Below are positions 37,629 to 46,221 of a stretch of 64,000 bases of DNA, one piece after another. This DNA comes from Bacteroides sp. (GTDB lineage: Bacteria > Bacteroidota > Bacteroidia > Bacteroidales > Muribaculaceae), in the NCBI GenBank assembly GCA_014802445.1, contig JAAVCF010000007.1, forward strand, positions 1-64,000, written 5' to 3'. Both the position numbers and the translations under genes were made by a program. The stretch's first letter is position 1; each line of letters starts with the position of its first letter. Below the pieces are notes generated by a model that made no database searches, was not told the DNA's origin, and was given only the letters and a program-made list of their open reading frames with translations.

Positions 37629-38942
37629 ATGAAAAATAGACTTAGAAACGGACAGGCCGTGCGCTCACTGTGGCGGGTTTGGGCATTCTCGATGGGAGCC
37701 CCGATTCTGGTCATAGTGCTGGGATTGTGGATATCCTTGGCATGGCTCCCTGTGCTCGCCTTCCTGCTTGAATTTATTTTGTTCCTGCGGATTCGAATCA
37801 ACCGCAACGCCGAACTCCCCACCTGTTATCTGATGCCCTTTGTGATGAGTCGCATCCTATTCTGGAGCGGCCTGATAATGCTTATTATTGACCAGCTGAA
37901 CGTGCACGGTTACAGCGAGAAGTGGTTTGAACTGGTGAATCCCAACCTGCCTTATATCCCCATTCTTGTGCTTGCACCCGTCACCGCCGTGATTGCCGGC
38001 TGGGCAGTGTGGCGCAAACACAATCTCCGCTTCTGCGAAGACTGCCGCATGCGCTTCGGCACCCCCGCCGAGCGCGGCTTCCTGGGCAAGATGTTCAGTC
38101 AGGAAGGGCGCTATCAGGTGGAGTTCACCATGACCTTAGGCATTATTCTGACCGTGGTGGAATACCTGTACTACTTCCTGGCCTATATCAACGTCAACAT
38201 CAACACCAGCGACAAATTCTTCTTTGTGTGGCTTCCCACGATATTCTATGGAGTGTCACTGGTGACGATGGCGCTGAAATATATCAGTTTGTGGAGCTAC
38301 TATGATCAGGAGATAACCGGGAACAACGTGCGCAGGCCCGACACCACCCAGCTGCGCTACCTCATCTTTGACAACGAGAAGCTCTATCTTGTGGAGCCCG
38401 ACAATGTGTTGAGTCCCCTTTCACGCGGCCTTGACACCCCCGCCACCATCACCCTTAACCGCCGCGAAGATGTGCCCCTGTATGAAGCGCGGCAATATTT
38501 CCAGCAGCTTGAGGTGGGCTCCGATTTTGAGCTCAGATTGATGTATAAAAGCATTGATGCGGGGGGTGATAGTAATGTGTTTCATTACATCGTAACCCTC
38601 ACTGATCCCAACTCAATAGCCGACAGCCGCCTCCGAGGCAACTGGTACACCCTTCCCGAGCTTGAGCGCCTGCTCAACAGCAACAGCCTCTCATCGATGC
38701 TTGCCGCTGAAATCCATAGGCTCTACACCATCACCATGGCCTGGAAAACCTATGACCGGTCAGGTCGCCGCCTCTATAAAATCAAGAACTACCGACCCAC
38801 CTTCCGCCTGCGCAACATCCAGAACTGGGATGTGGACTTCAATGACCCCCACTGGCTGCGAGTGGCAGTCAACAATCAGGACAAGCCCTTCTATCAGGTG
38901 AAGAGATTCTGGCGCCGCTATGTCAATGGAATCCAAGAATAA
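37629..38942 (+). CDS. Polytopic membrane protein with CxxC, unknown function
   Basis: A 437-residue protein with six to seven membrane segments in the first 225 residues. A conserved-looking RFCEDCRMRFG (about 137-147) lies on a loop and could bind zinc. The C-terminal 200 residues are soluble and mixed alpha/beta (PATITLNRREDVPLYEARQYF, HYIVTLTDPNSIADSRLRGNW). I do not recognise the family. It begins 1 base after the DPP IV stop and overlaps miaA by 23 bases, so it is part of the DPP IV-miaA operon. Confidence 0.75.
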   Translation: MKNRLRNGQAVRSLWRVWAFSMGAPILVIVLGLWISLAWLPVLAFLLEFILFLRIRINRNAELPTCYLMPFVMSRILFWSGLIMLIIDQLNVHGYSEKWFELVNPNLPYIPILVLAPVTAVIAGWAVWRKHNLRFCEDCRMRFGTPAERGFLGKMFSQEGRYQVEFTMTLGIILTVVEYLYYFLAYINVNINTSDKFFFVWLPTIFYGVSLVTMALKYISLWSYYDQEITGNNVRRPDTTQLRYLIFDNEKLYLVEPDNVLSPLSRGLDTPATITLNRREDVPLYEARQYFQQLEVGSDFELRLMYKSIDAGGDSNVFHYIVTLTDPNSIADSRLRGNWYTLPELERLLNSNSLSSMLAAEIHRLYTITMAWKTYDRSGRRLYKIKNYRPTFRLRNIQNWDVDFNDPHWLRVAVNNQDKPFYQVKRFWRRYVNGIQE

Positions 38943-39858
38943 ACCGCTGCTTGTGATTACCGGGCCCACCGCCTCCGGGAAAACCCGGCGGGCTGTTGAC
39001 GCGGCGCGCCGGCTTGACGGCGAGATTATCAGTGCGGATTCACGGCAGATTTACCGCGGCATGGATATCGGCACCGGGAAGGACCTGACGGAATATGGCG
39101 AAGTGTCGGCACACCTTCTTGACATCTGCCCCGCAGGCTATAAATACAACCTCTATGAATTTCTGCGCGACGCCAATGCCGCTATCGATGACGTGGCAGC
39201 ACGCGGCAAGGTGCCTGTGGTGTGTGGCGGCACGGGACTGTATGTGGAATCGCTCCTCAAAGGCCTGCGGCTCCCGGAAGTGCCTGAGAATCCAGAGCTT
39301 CGCGCCCGTTTGCGCGGCAAGAACCTTGAAGAGCTCACCGCCATACTCGGCGCCATGAAGACGCTCCATAACGTCACCGACGTTGACACCTGTCAGCGCG
39401 CTATCCGAGCCATAGAGATACAGACCTATTACGCCGAGCATCCCGACGCTGCCGCGCAAGCCGAGCCCCATCCCCGCGAGAACTATCTGCTGATAGGGGT
39501 GGACATTGACCGCGAAAACCGCCGCAAACGCATCAGCCGCCGCCTTCATGACCGCATGGCCGAAGGGATGGTGGAGGAAGTGGAACGCCTGATAGCCCAA
39601 GGTATAGCCCCTGATGACCTCATTTACTACGGACTGGAATACAAATACCTCACCCTCTATGTGACCGGCAAGATGAGCCGCGACGAGATGCTGACCGGAC
39701 TGGAGATAGCCATCCACCAGTTTGCCAAGCGCCAGATGACATGGTTCAGAGGGATGGAGCGCCGCGGCTTCCCGATTGCATGGCTGCCATGGGATATGCC
39801 CGACGAAGAATTCACCGACATTGTGGCGGAGTTATACGCAAAAGCGGGATGTCCATAA
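38920..39858 (+). CDS. miaA: tRNA dimethylallyltransferase MiaA
   Basis: A 312-residue enzyme that adds a dimethylallyl group to A37 of tRNAs reading U-starting codons. The P-loop GPTASGKT (about 13-20), SADSRQIYRGMDIGTGK and the TGLYV segment are diagnostic. The start is at 38920 or the ATG 6 bases later; both overlap the preceding gene. Another tRNA-modification gene set (truB, queA, truA, second queA) lies in the same window. Confidence 0.95.
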   Translation: MSMESKNKPLLVITGPTASGKTRRAVDAARRLDGEIISADSRQIYRGMDIGTGKDLTEYGEVSAHLLDICPAGYKYNLYEFLRDANAAIDDVAARGKVPVVCGGTGLYVESLLKGLRLPEVPENPELRARLRGKNLEELTAILGAMKTLHNVTDVDTCQRAIRAIEIQTYYAEHPDAAAQAEPHPRENYLLIGVDIDRENRRKRISRRLHDRMAEGMVEEVERLIAQGIAPDDLIYYGLEYKYLTLYVTGKMSRDEMLTGLEIAIHQFAKRQMTWFRGMERRGFPIAWLPWDMPDEEFTDIVAELYAKAGCP

Positions 39859-39868
39859 ACCAAGCATA

Positions 39869-40855
39869 ATGACCCTAAAATCTCTCCTTGTCCCATCCCT
39901 CCTGCTGACAACGGCGTGGCTCACCTGCGGCGCTGAGACAGCCCGCACCTACCACTGCTCACGCATGGAAGTGGCCGACACCGTGATGCACTTTCAAATC
40001 AATGATGACGGCCGAGGCACACTGATTGAAGCCCGCGCCGGAATAGTGGGGCTCAAAGAGCGCCAAGGACTCAGCAAAGGGGCCTGGGGACTGGAGTGGA
40101 GCGACGGGCTCAGGCTTGAGCTCCGCACCGGCAACACAGCTTATGCCGACCCGACAGACGTGAGATATATGCGCATCAGAGCCACGCGGGCCGACAGTGT
40201 TCTCTTTGACAAAACCTTCAGTAAAGCCTTTGAGGCCGAGCCTGATAAAGCCAACACCATCATAGTGGACCGCAAGCCGGACGGAACCGTGACACTGGCC
40301 GGAGGCCGACGAGTGCCCGAAAAGCTCGGGAGCTTTCATGCCCCTGTTGCCGCGCCGCTCACCCGGGTGAGCCTTTTTGCAGAAGGAAAAGTGAGTGTGA
40401 GAGGAGCCGTCAGTGAATATGAAAAAGACAATGCCCGCACCCTCCAGACCCCACACACCCTTGAAACGCTCAAAGAGCGCTTCCGCGAATCAAAAGACGC
40501 CAAAGAAGGCTTCTGGCAATACTTTGACAGGGAAAATAACCCCGAATATGCCAGGATGGGCGGACGTTACACTATTGCCACCGTGGCGGAGCCTGACGGC
40601 AGCTACACCATAATATATATAGACGGAGCGCAGGTGAAAGGTGCTGAATGGCGACCCGGGATGATGAAAGGGAAGCTTGTGCCCACCATTTTTGCGGGAC
40701 AATTTGACCTTGAATGGGTGGACGCCGAGATGGTGACCATGACCCGCGACATTAACGCCAGAATAGAGCAGGATGCACTGCTGACTGTGGAATTTCCGCT
40801 GCTTAAAACCCGGATGCGCTTTTCGAAGATGCCCCGGAAGCTGTGGGATAATTGA
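39869..40855 (+). CDS. Secreted protein of unknown function
   Basis: A 328-residue protein. ATG 39869 is preferred over the longer frame because it gives a signal peptide (MTLKSLLVPSLLLTTAWLTCGAE) and lies 10 bases after the miaA stop. The mature protein is beta-rich without recognised motifs; an AEWRPGMMKGKLVPT segment sits near the C-terminus. The C-terminal 53 bases overlap, tail to tail, with the convergent PepSY-like gene. Function unknown; probably periplasmic. Confidence 0.75.
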   Translation: MTLKSLLVPSLLLTTAWLTCGAETARTYHCSRMEVADTVMHFQINDDGRGTLIEARAGIVGLKERQGLSKGAWGLEWSDGLRLELRTGNTAYADPTDVRYMRIRATRADSVLFDKTFSKAFEAEPDKANTIIVDRKPDGTVTLAGGRRVPEKLGSFHAPVAAPLTRVSLFAEGKVSVRGAVSEYEKDNARTLQTPHTLETLKERFRESKDAKEGFWQYFDRENNPEYARMGGRYTIATVAEPDGSYTIIYIDGAQVKGAEWRPGMMKGKLVPTIFAGQFDLEWVDAEMVTMTRDINARIEQDALLTVEFPLLKTRMRFSKMPRKLWDN

Positions 40856-41282
40856 TTGCGCCCGAGTCGACATCATAGGTCAGATAAGTATCAACGAGAG
40901 TGACGATATAGACCGAAGACGTGCGGGACATCTTGTAGACCCCGTCGGTGGCCCCCATCTCTTCAAGATACTCATAGAGCGCCGGAGGAAGCAAATCATA
41001 AATAGCCACCTCAGGGAGAGTTTTGCCATTGCCATCGAGGATGGTCCAAGAATCATTGATGTCAAAAGTCACCGAAGCCCCGTTAGTCAAATCAACGCGA
41101 TGTCCCCCGTCGGGAGTGTCGGAGAAGCCCGACAGAGACTGCCCCGGGAAATACTGGCTGATGAACGAAGAAATGGGGGAGGGCATCTCATCCCACAGAT
41201 TGGAAGAGCAACCGCCGAGAATCACGATGGCCAAAGCCACCACGACATAACCTATAGAGGAGCGTTTCAGAATATTTTTCAT
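40803..41282 (-). CDS. PepSY-like lipoprotein
   Basis: A 159-residue lipoprotein with a lipobox ending ILGGC (Cys25). The mature part is a PepSY-like (beta-lactamase-inhibitor-like) fold typical of small Bacteroidetes proteins: ISSFISQYFPG, then WTILDGNGKTLPEVAIYDLLPPALYEYL. The C-terminus is Ser/Ala-rich and unstructured, and this tail is what overlaps the opposite gene by 53 bases. Role unknown; envelope location is expected. Confidence 0.75.
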   Translation of the reverse strand: MKNILKRSSIGYVVVALAIVILGGCSSNLWDEMPSPISSFISQYFPGQSLSGFSDTPDGGHRVDLTNGASVTFDINDSWTILDGNGKTLPEVAIYDLLPPALYEYLEEMGATDGVYKMSRTSSVYIVTLVDTYLTYDVDSGAINYPTASGASSKSASGF

Positions 41283-41426
41283 ATCAATGGGGGTGATTAT
41301 ACTTTATTAACATACGCAGCGCTTAAAAGTTTACTCCCGGGCGTAACTTTTTGCATCCTTCAAGCGTCATATATATATAAAAGGTGTGAAAAATCAACAT
41401 AACCAAAATAACTAACCAACACCATA

Positions 41427-42281
41427 ATGACTATGAAGAAATCCTTACTTTTTACAATCGTAGCCGTTCTGGGTGTGAGCATCTGCTCAGGCCTTGCAGC
41501 CTTTGCCGCCGGCAAAGGTCCTGAAACGAAGAATGTGGCCGTGAAGAATTTCAGCGGCGTAAACGTGTCAAACGCCATAGAGGTGGTTTACACTCCCGGC
41601 CAGAATGTTTCGGCAGTAATCGAAGCCCCCGCCGCGATTATGCCCTACGTTCATTTTGACCAACGAGGTGAAATGCTCAATATCTCCATCCGCAAGAACA
41701 ACACGAATCTCAGGAACTGCAAAGTGAAAGTGAGACTCACCTCGCCCCTTATCAACACCTACGTGCTCTCCACAGCCAGTGAAGTGACCGTGAAAGGAGC
41801 TCTTGACGCCTCGAACCGCGATGTGAGCGTTACCCTCAGCCAAGCCTCCGAGATTGACTTCGGCACAGTTAGCTGCCGCACTTTCAAGGTTAACGGGTCA
41901 GGCGCCTCAAGCGTGGATGTGGATCTTCTGTCCACCGGCGACCTCAGCTTAGGCCTGTCAGGCGCCTCAAAGACAGAGATTGACAAAGTGAACACAAATA
42001 CCATCTCAGCCACACTGACCGGAGCGAGCGCCGTTGAACTTGAAGGAGTTAGAGCCTCAAGCGTGACAGTTGGAGCCAGCGGCGCCTCTAAAGCCGAGCT
42101 TGACGGCACAGCCACGCAGGTGACCCTCAATGCCAGCGGCGCTTCATCAATCAAAGCCGGCAAGCTTATGGCTGACCAGGGTAAAGCCGATGCCAGCGGC
42201 GCATCGTCAGTGGTGTGCAACGTGAGCGGCAAGTTCAGCACCACCACCTCCGGCGGGTCAAGCATCAAGAATCTCAAATGA
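41427..42281 (+). CDS. Head GIN domain (DUF2807) secreted protein
   Basis: A 284-residue protein with an N-terminal signal peptide (cleavage near residue 27) followed by a single DUF2807 head-GIN-type beta-helix. It opens with VKNFSGVNVSNAIEVVYTPG and continues with the repeated SGASxxxL-like turns (SGASSVDVDLL, SGASKTEIDKV, TGASAVELEGV, SGASKAELDGT, SGASSIKAGKL, SGASSVVCNV). Such domains are envelope-associated adhesin-like modules. It is transcribed alone, divergent from the PepSY-like gene, and ends in a terminator. Confidence 0.88.
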   Translation: MTMKKSLLFTIVAVLGVSICSGLAAFAAGKGPETKNVAVKNFSGVNVSNAIEVVYTPGQNVSAVIEAPAAIMPYVHFDQRGEMLNISIRKNNTNLRNCKVKVRLTSPLINTYVLSTASEVTVKGALDASNRDVSVTLSQASEIDFGTVSCRTFKVNGSGASSVDVDLLSTGDLSLGLSGASKTEIDKVNTNTISATLTGASAVELEGVRASSVTVGASGASKAELDGTATQVTLNASGASSIKAGKLMADQGKADASGASSVVCNVSGKFSTTTSGGSSIKNLK

Positions 42282-42309
42282 TGACATAAACTAACCGCAG
42301 AACTATAAT

Positions 42310-42357
42310 AATCCGCGCCTGAGACGGCACCATGCCGCCCGGGACGCGGATTGTTTT
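42310..42357 (+). terminator. Terminator of the head GIN gene
   Basis: AATCCGCG (42310-42317) pairs with CGCGGATT (42345-42352), with an inner CGGC/GCCG stem, followed by GTTTTTG. The rest of the 348-bp gap 42282-42629 holds the ompA promoter and leader; no gene. Confidence 0.8.
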
Positions 42358-42444
42358 TGCTCCGATTGAAGCTTAATCCACTCATAGAGTGAGACAAAAA
42401 ATCCCAACAAAAAATTAAAAAAACAGACCAAAAAAAGCGAGAGA

Positions 42445-42476
42445 TTTGTTAAAGTAAAATAAAATTCATATTTTTG
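42445..42476 (+). promoter_or_regulatory. Promoter of the OmpA-family gene
   Basis: TTTG (42445-42448), a 20-base spacer and TATTTTTG (42469-42476) match the consensus closely. The leader of about 145 bases is A/T-rich and largely unstructured, as for highly translated outer-membrane proteins. Confidence 0.8.
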
Positions 42477-42629
42477 CACGACCTTTGAACCAAAAAGCGA
42501 GGTCTAATGTTATAAAAGCATAAAGAAAATGCGAGGGTCAACTGCGAAATTCGGATTTGCCACTCACGTTTCTAACGAAATTGAAAATAATAATACAATT
42601 ATAATAGGTATCATTAATTAAGCGAGAGA

Positions 42630-43829
42630 ATGAAAAAGAATTTAATTCTTCTTGCAGCCTGCGGCAGTATGCTGCTGGCAGCAAACGAGAGCAAGGCTCA
42701 GGACGCTGCTGTTGTTGTTGACGAAACCGTTGTCAACATCACCAACGTTGAATGCAAGGACCACTACTACAGCTCATGGCGTAAGAACTGGTTTATCCAG
42801 CTCGGTGCCGGTGCTCACCTCCCCTTCGTAGAAGAGACCCGCTTCAACAACGATCCCCAGAAGCTCATCACCGGTTACTACAATGTAGGCTTCGGTCACT
42901 GGTTCAGCCCCTATCTGGGCTTCCGTTTTACCGGTTTCTACGGTGCAACACACTGGAATGACCTCGAATGGGGTAAGGCTAAGAACGCCAACCTCAATGT
43001 GGAACTGATGTGGGACCTCATCAACTCAGCTCACGGCGTTAACAATAACCGCGTGTTCAGCATCATCCCCTTTATCGGTATTGGTGGCGCTTACACTTGG
43101 GATTATGAGGGCGGTAATGGCAACTGCACCGACCGTCACGGCAACCTCAAGGCTAACGTGTGGACCATGCCCGTATCTGCCGGTATCCAGCTTCGCTTCC
43201 GTCTGTGCAAGTATGTAGACTTCTTCGCTGAAGGCCGCTTCATGTTCTACTCAGATGAATGGAACCGCAACGCTATCAACCGTCCCTTCGATATCGACGC
43301 AGTTGCAACCGGTGGTTTCAACATCAACATCGGCGGTCGTGAATTCGCAAGCTACAACCCCTGCGAATATCTTGACTACATCAACTCACTCAACAACCAG
43401 GTTAACGACCTGCGTGGTGCCCTCGCCGCAACTGCAGCCGCTCTGGCCGCTGCCGAGGCTCAGCTCCCCTGCCCCGAGGTACAGCCCGCTGCTCCCGCCC
43501 GCAAGCCCGCTCCCATGCTCTCAGCAGTACGCTTCAAGATCAACTCTGCTGTGGTAAGCGATCAGGAAATGGTTAACGTTTACAACGTAGCTGAATACAT
43601 GAAGGCTAACCCCGAAGCAAACGTAATCATCCGCGGCTATGCTGACCGTGACACCGGTACCAGCGCCTACAACATGAAGCTTTCTGAGCGTCGTGCACAG
43701 AGCGTTTACGACATCCTCGTAAATGACTACGGTATCGACGGCAGCCGCCTCAAGTGTGAGCAGTATGGTAGCGACGTTCAGCCCTACGCCATCAACAACT
43801 GGAACCGTATCGTAATCTTCGCTGAATAA
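42630..43829 (+). CDS. OmpA-family outer membrane protein
   Basis: A 399-residue protein with a signal peptide (MKKNLILLAACGSMLLAANESKA), an N-terminal beta-barrel (about 45-250) and a short coiled coil with a Pro/Ala hinge (about 255-290). The C-terminal OmpA peptidoglycan-binding domain follows (FKINSAVVSDQEMVNVYNVAEYM, then GYADRDTGTSAYNMKLSERRAQSV). It anchors outer membrane to cell wall. A strong promoter, long leader and biased codons indicate an abundant protein. Confidence 0.93.
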   Translation: MKKNLILLAACGSMLLAANESKAQDAAVVVDETVVNITNVECKDHYYSSWRKNWFIQLGAGAHLPFVEETRFNNDPQKLITGYYNVGFGHWFSPYLGFRFTGFYGATHWNDLEWGKAKNANLNVELMWDLINSAHGVNNNRVFSIIPFIGIGGAYTWDYEGGNGNCTDRHGNLKANVWTMPVSAGIQLRFRLCKYVDFFAEGRFMFYSDEWNRNAINRPFDIDAVATGGFNINIGGREFASYNPCEYLDYINSLNNQVNDLRGALAATAAALAAAEAQLPCPEVQPAAPARKPAPMLSAVRFKINSAVVSDQEMVNVYNVAEYMKANPEANVIIRGYADRDTGTSAYNMKLSERRAQSVYDILVNDYGIDGSRLKCEQYGSDVQPYAINNWNRIVIFAE

Positions 43830-43857
43830 GCCTAAGACGACACGATAAATATAAAGG

Positions 43858-43889
43858 AGCCCGGACTTTTCGAAGCCCGGGCTTCTTTA
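43858..43889 (+). terminator. Terminator of the OmpA-family gene
   Basis: AGCCCGG (43858-43864) and CCGGGCT (43877-43883) form a 7-bp stem followed by TCTTTAT, 28 bases after the stop codon. Confidence 0.75.
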
Positions 43890-43975
43890 TGCTTTTAAGA
43901 GCCTGGCAACGCCATAATTGAGGTCACGGACGAGAATAAACCTGCCTCATAACACATCAATGAGGGGCAATAATA

Positions 43976-44007
43976 TTTGCGCGTATGGGCAAAATGGACT
44001 ATTTTTG
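43976..44007 (+). promoter_or_regulatory. Promoter of tkt
   Basis: TTTG (43976-43979), a 20-base spacer and TATTTTTG (44000-44007), 45 bases ahead of the start codon. Confidence 0.8.
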
Positions 44008-44051
44008 TGGAGTCAAATTCCAATCACAAACCAAATTCAACGGCCTAAGCC

Positions 44052-46082
44052 ATGGATATCAAGACAATCAATCACGCTGCAGACAATGTGCGTATCCTCT
44101 CCGCCGCAATGGTGGAAAAAGCCAAATCCGGCCATCCGGGTGGTGCAATGGGAGGTGCAGACTTCACCAATGTGCTTTACTCACAGTTTCTTGTGACCGA
44201 CCCTGATGATCCCACATGGTTCTGCCGCGACCGCTTCTTCCTTGATCCGGGACATATGTCGCCGATGCTTTACAGCGTGCTGGCGCTTATGGGCAACTAT
44301 ACCATAGAGGAACTCCAGCAGTTCCGCCAATGGGGCACCGTGACAACAGGACATCCTGAACTTTGCCCCTCACGCGGAGTTGAAAACACCTCGGGCCCCC
44401 TGGGTCAGGGCCACACCATGGCCGTGGGCTGTGCGCTGGCCGAGCGCTTCCTTGCCGCCCGCTTCGGCGAGTGGCTGCGTCACAAGACCTATGCCTTTAT
44501 CTCCGACGGAGGTATTCAGGAAGAGATTTCACAAGGTGCAGGCCGCATTGCCGGCTATCTGGGACTTGCGAACCTCATCATGTTCTTCGACAGCAACAAA
44601 GTGCAGCTTTCAACTGACGTTGACGCCGTTGACACCGAGGATTATGCCATGAAGTATCGCGCCTGGGGCTGGAACGTTATCGAGATTGACGGCGGTGATG
44701 CCAAGGCATGCGCCAAGGCCCTTGAAGCCGCCAACAAAGAGACCAAGCGCCCCACGCTTATCATAGGCAACACCGTGATGGGCAAAGGCTGCGTGACCCC
44801 CGAAGGCGAATGTTTTGAAGGCAAATGTTCTACCCACGGGCAGCCCCTGAGCAAGTCAGGAGCCGACGTTAACCGCACGATTGCCAACCTTGGCGGCGAT
44901 CCCGAGAATCCCTGGGTGATTTTCGAGGATGTGAAAGCCCTTTACGAGAAGCGTAAGGCCGAGCTCCGCAAGATTGTCAAAGAGCGCCGCGAAGAGCATG
45001 CCCGCTGGGCTGCCGAGCATCCTGACCTCAACGAAGAGCTGCAGAAGATGCTCCGCAACGAGCTCCCCGAGATTGACTATCGCGCCATCCCCCATAAGGA
45101 AGGCATCCCCACCCGCCAGGCATCGTCAGACGTGCTTGCCGAGCTTTCAGCTAAGGTCAACAATATGATAGTGTCGTCGGCCGACCTTGCCAACAGCGAC
45201 AAGACCGACGGCTTCCTCAAGCACACCCATGCCTTCAGCCACGGTGACTTCACCGGCGCGTTTCTCCACGCAGGCGTGAGCGAGCTGACCATGGCCTCAA
45301 TCATGAACGGCATTGTGCTCCACGGCGGCATGCTGGCAGCCTGCGGCACCTTCTTCGTGTTCTCCGACTATATGAAGCCTGCTATCCGCATGGCTGCTCT
45401 GATGGAGCTCCCCGTGAAATATGTGTGGAGCCACGACTCATTCCGCGTGGGCGAGGATGGTCCCACCCATCAGCCCATCGAGCAGGAAGCGCAGATTCGC
45501 CTGCTGGAAGATATGAAGAACCTTTCAGGCCGCCCCTCGATGCTCGTGCTTCGTCCCGCCGACACGGCCGAGACCGTTGTGGCATGGCGCATGGCGATGG
45601 AGAACTTCGACAGTCCCACCGGCCTGCTGCTTACCCGCCAGAACGTCACTGACCTGCCCTCGACCAGCGGCAACCGCATGGCCGATGCCGAGCAGACAGT
45701 GAAGGGCGGCTATGTGGTGATGGATGCCGAGAATCCCGAGGCTGTGTTGATTGGCAACGGATCGGAAGTGTCACTGCTCTGCAAGGTTGCCGTGCTTCTT
45801 GATGCCGAGAATATCCCCGTGAGAGTGGTTTCCGTGCCCTCCACCGGCCTGTTCATGCGTCAGAGCCGTGAGTATCGCGACAGCGTGGTTCTGCCTGACG
45901 TACCCGTGTTTGGCCTGACCGCCGGGCTGCCCATCACACTGCGCCAGGTGGCCGGACCCAACGCCACCATCTACGGCCTGGATCGATTCGGCTCATCGGC
46001 ACCCGCCAATGTTCTCGACGAGAAGTTTGGCTACACACCCGAGAATATCCTCAACGAAGTGAAGGCCATGCTCGGCAAGTAA
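44052..46082 (+). CDS. tkt: Transketolase
   Basis: A 676-residue thiamine-diphosphate enzyme that moves two-carbon units between pentose-phosphate and glycolytic sugars. Early GHPGGAMGGADF, SRGVENTSGPLGQGH and the ThDP-site region SDGGIQEEIS with FDSNKVQL are visible. A pyrimidine domain (FFVFSDYMKPAIRMAALM, SHDSFRVGEDGPTHQPIEQ) and the C-terminal domain follow. The ThDP motif departs slightly from the common GDG form. Single-gene unit with its own promoter and terminator. Confidence 0.95.
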   Translation: MDIKTINHAADNVRILSAAMVEKAKSGHPGGAMGGADFTNVLYSQFLVTDPDDPTWFCRDRFFLDPGHMSPMLYSVLALMGNYTIEELQQFRQWGTVTTGHPELCPSRGVENTSGPLGQGHTMAVGCALAERFLAARFGEWLRHKTYAFISDGGIQEEISQGAGRIAGYLGLANLIMFFDSNKVQLSTDVDAVDTEDYAMKYRAWGWNVIEIDGGDAKACAKALEAANKETKRPTLIIGNTVMGKGCVTPEGECFEGKCSTHGQPLSKSGADVNRTIANLGGDPENPWVIFEDVKALYEKRKAELRKIVKERREEHARWAAEHPDLNEELQKMLRNELPEIDYRAIPHKEGIPTRQASSDVLAELSAKVNNMIVSSADLANSDKTDGFLKHTHAFSHGDFTGAFLHAGVSELTMASIMNGIVLHGGMLAACGTFFVFSDYMKPAIRMAALMELPVKYVWSHDSFRVGEDGPTHQPIEQEAQIRLLEDMKNLSGRPSMLVLRPADTAETVVAWRMAMENFDSPTGLLLTRQNVTDLPSTSGNRMADAEQTVKGGYVVMDAENPEAVLIGNGSEVSLLCKVAVLLDAENIPVRVVSVPSTGLFMRQSREYRDSVVLPDVPVFGLTAGLPITLRQVAGPNATIYGLDRFGSSAPANVLDEKFGYTPENILNEVKAMLGK

Positions 46083-46111
46083 GTCGCGGCATTCCAACCT
46101 ACGATAAAGAC

Positions 46112-46152
46112 AGCGCTCCGCGGCAACGGCCTGCGGGGCGCTGACTCTTTTT
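46112..46152 (+). terminator. Terminator of tkt
   Basis: CAGCGCTCCGCGGC and GCCTGCGGGGCGCTG form an imperfect GC-rich stem followed by ACTCTTTTT. Confidence 0.8.
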
Positions 46153-46209
46153 GGACCGTCAAGGCACACTGCTCCGGGCCTATCTGACAGCGGGGTGGGA
46201 TTTTTTTGC

Positions 46210-46217
46210 TAACTTTG
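46210..46217 (+). promoter_or_regulatory. -7 box 4 nt before the second queA-like gene
   Basis: TAACTTTG is a perfect -7 match ending 4 bases before ATG 46222, which predicts a leaderless or nearly leaderless mRNA. The -33 site is poor. Confidence 0.5.
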
Positions 46218-46221
46218 CGGC

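Noticed and set aside
42483..42629. A riboswitch in the ompA leader
   Set aside because: The leader is A/T-rich with no conserved stem set that I can recognise; a plain long leader of an abundant protein is enough.
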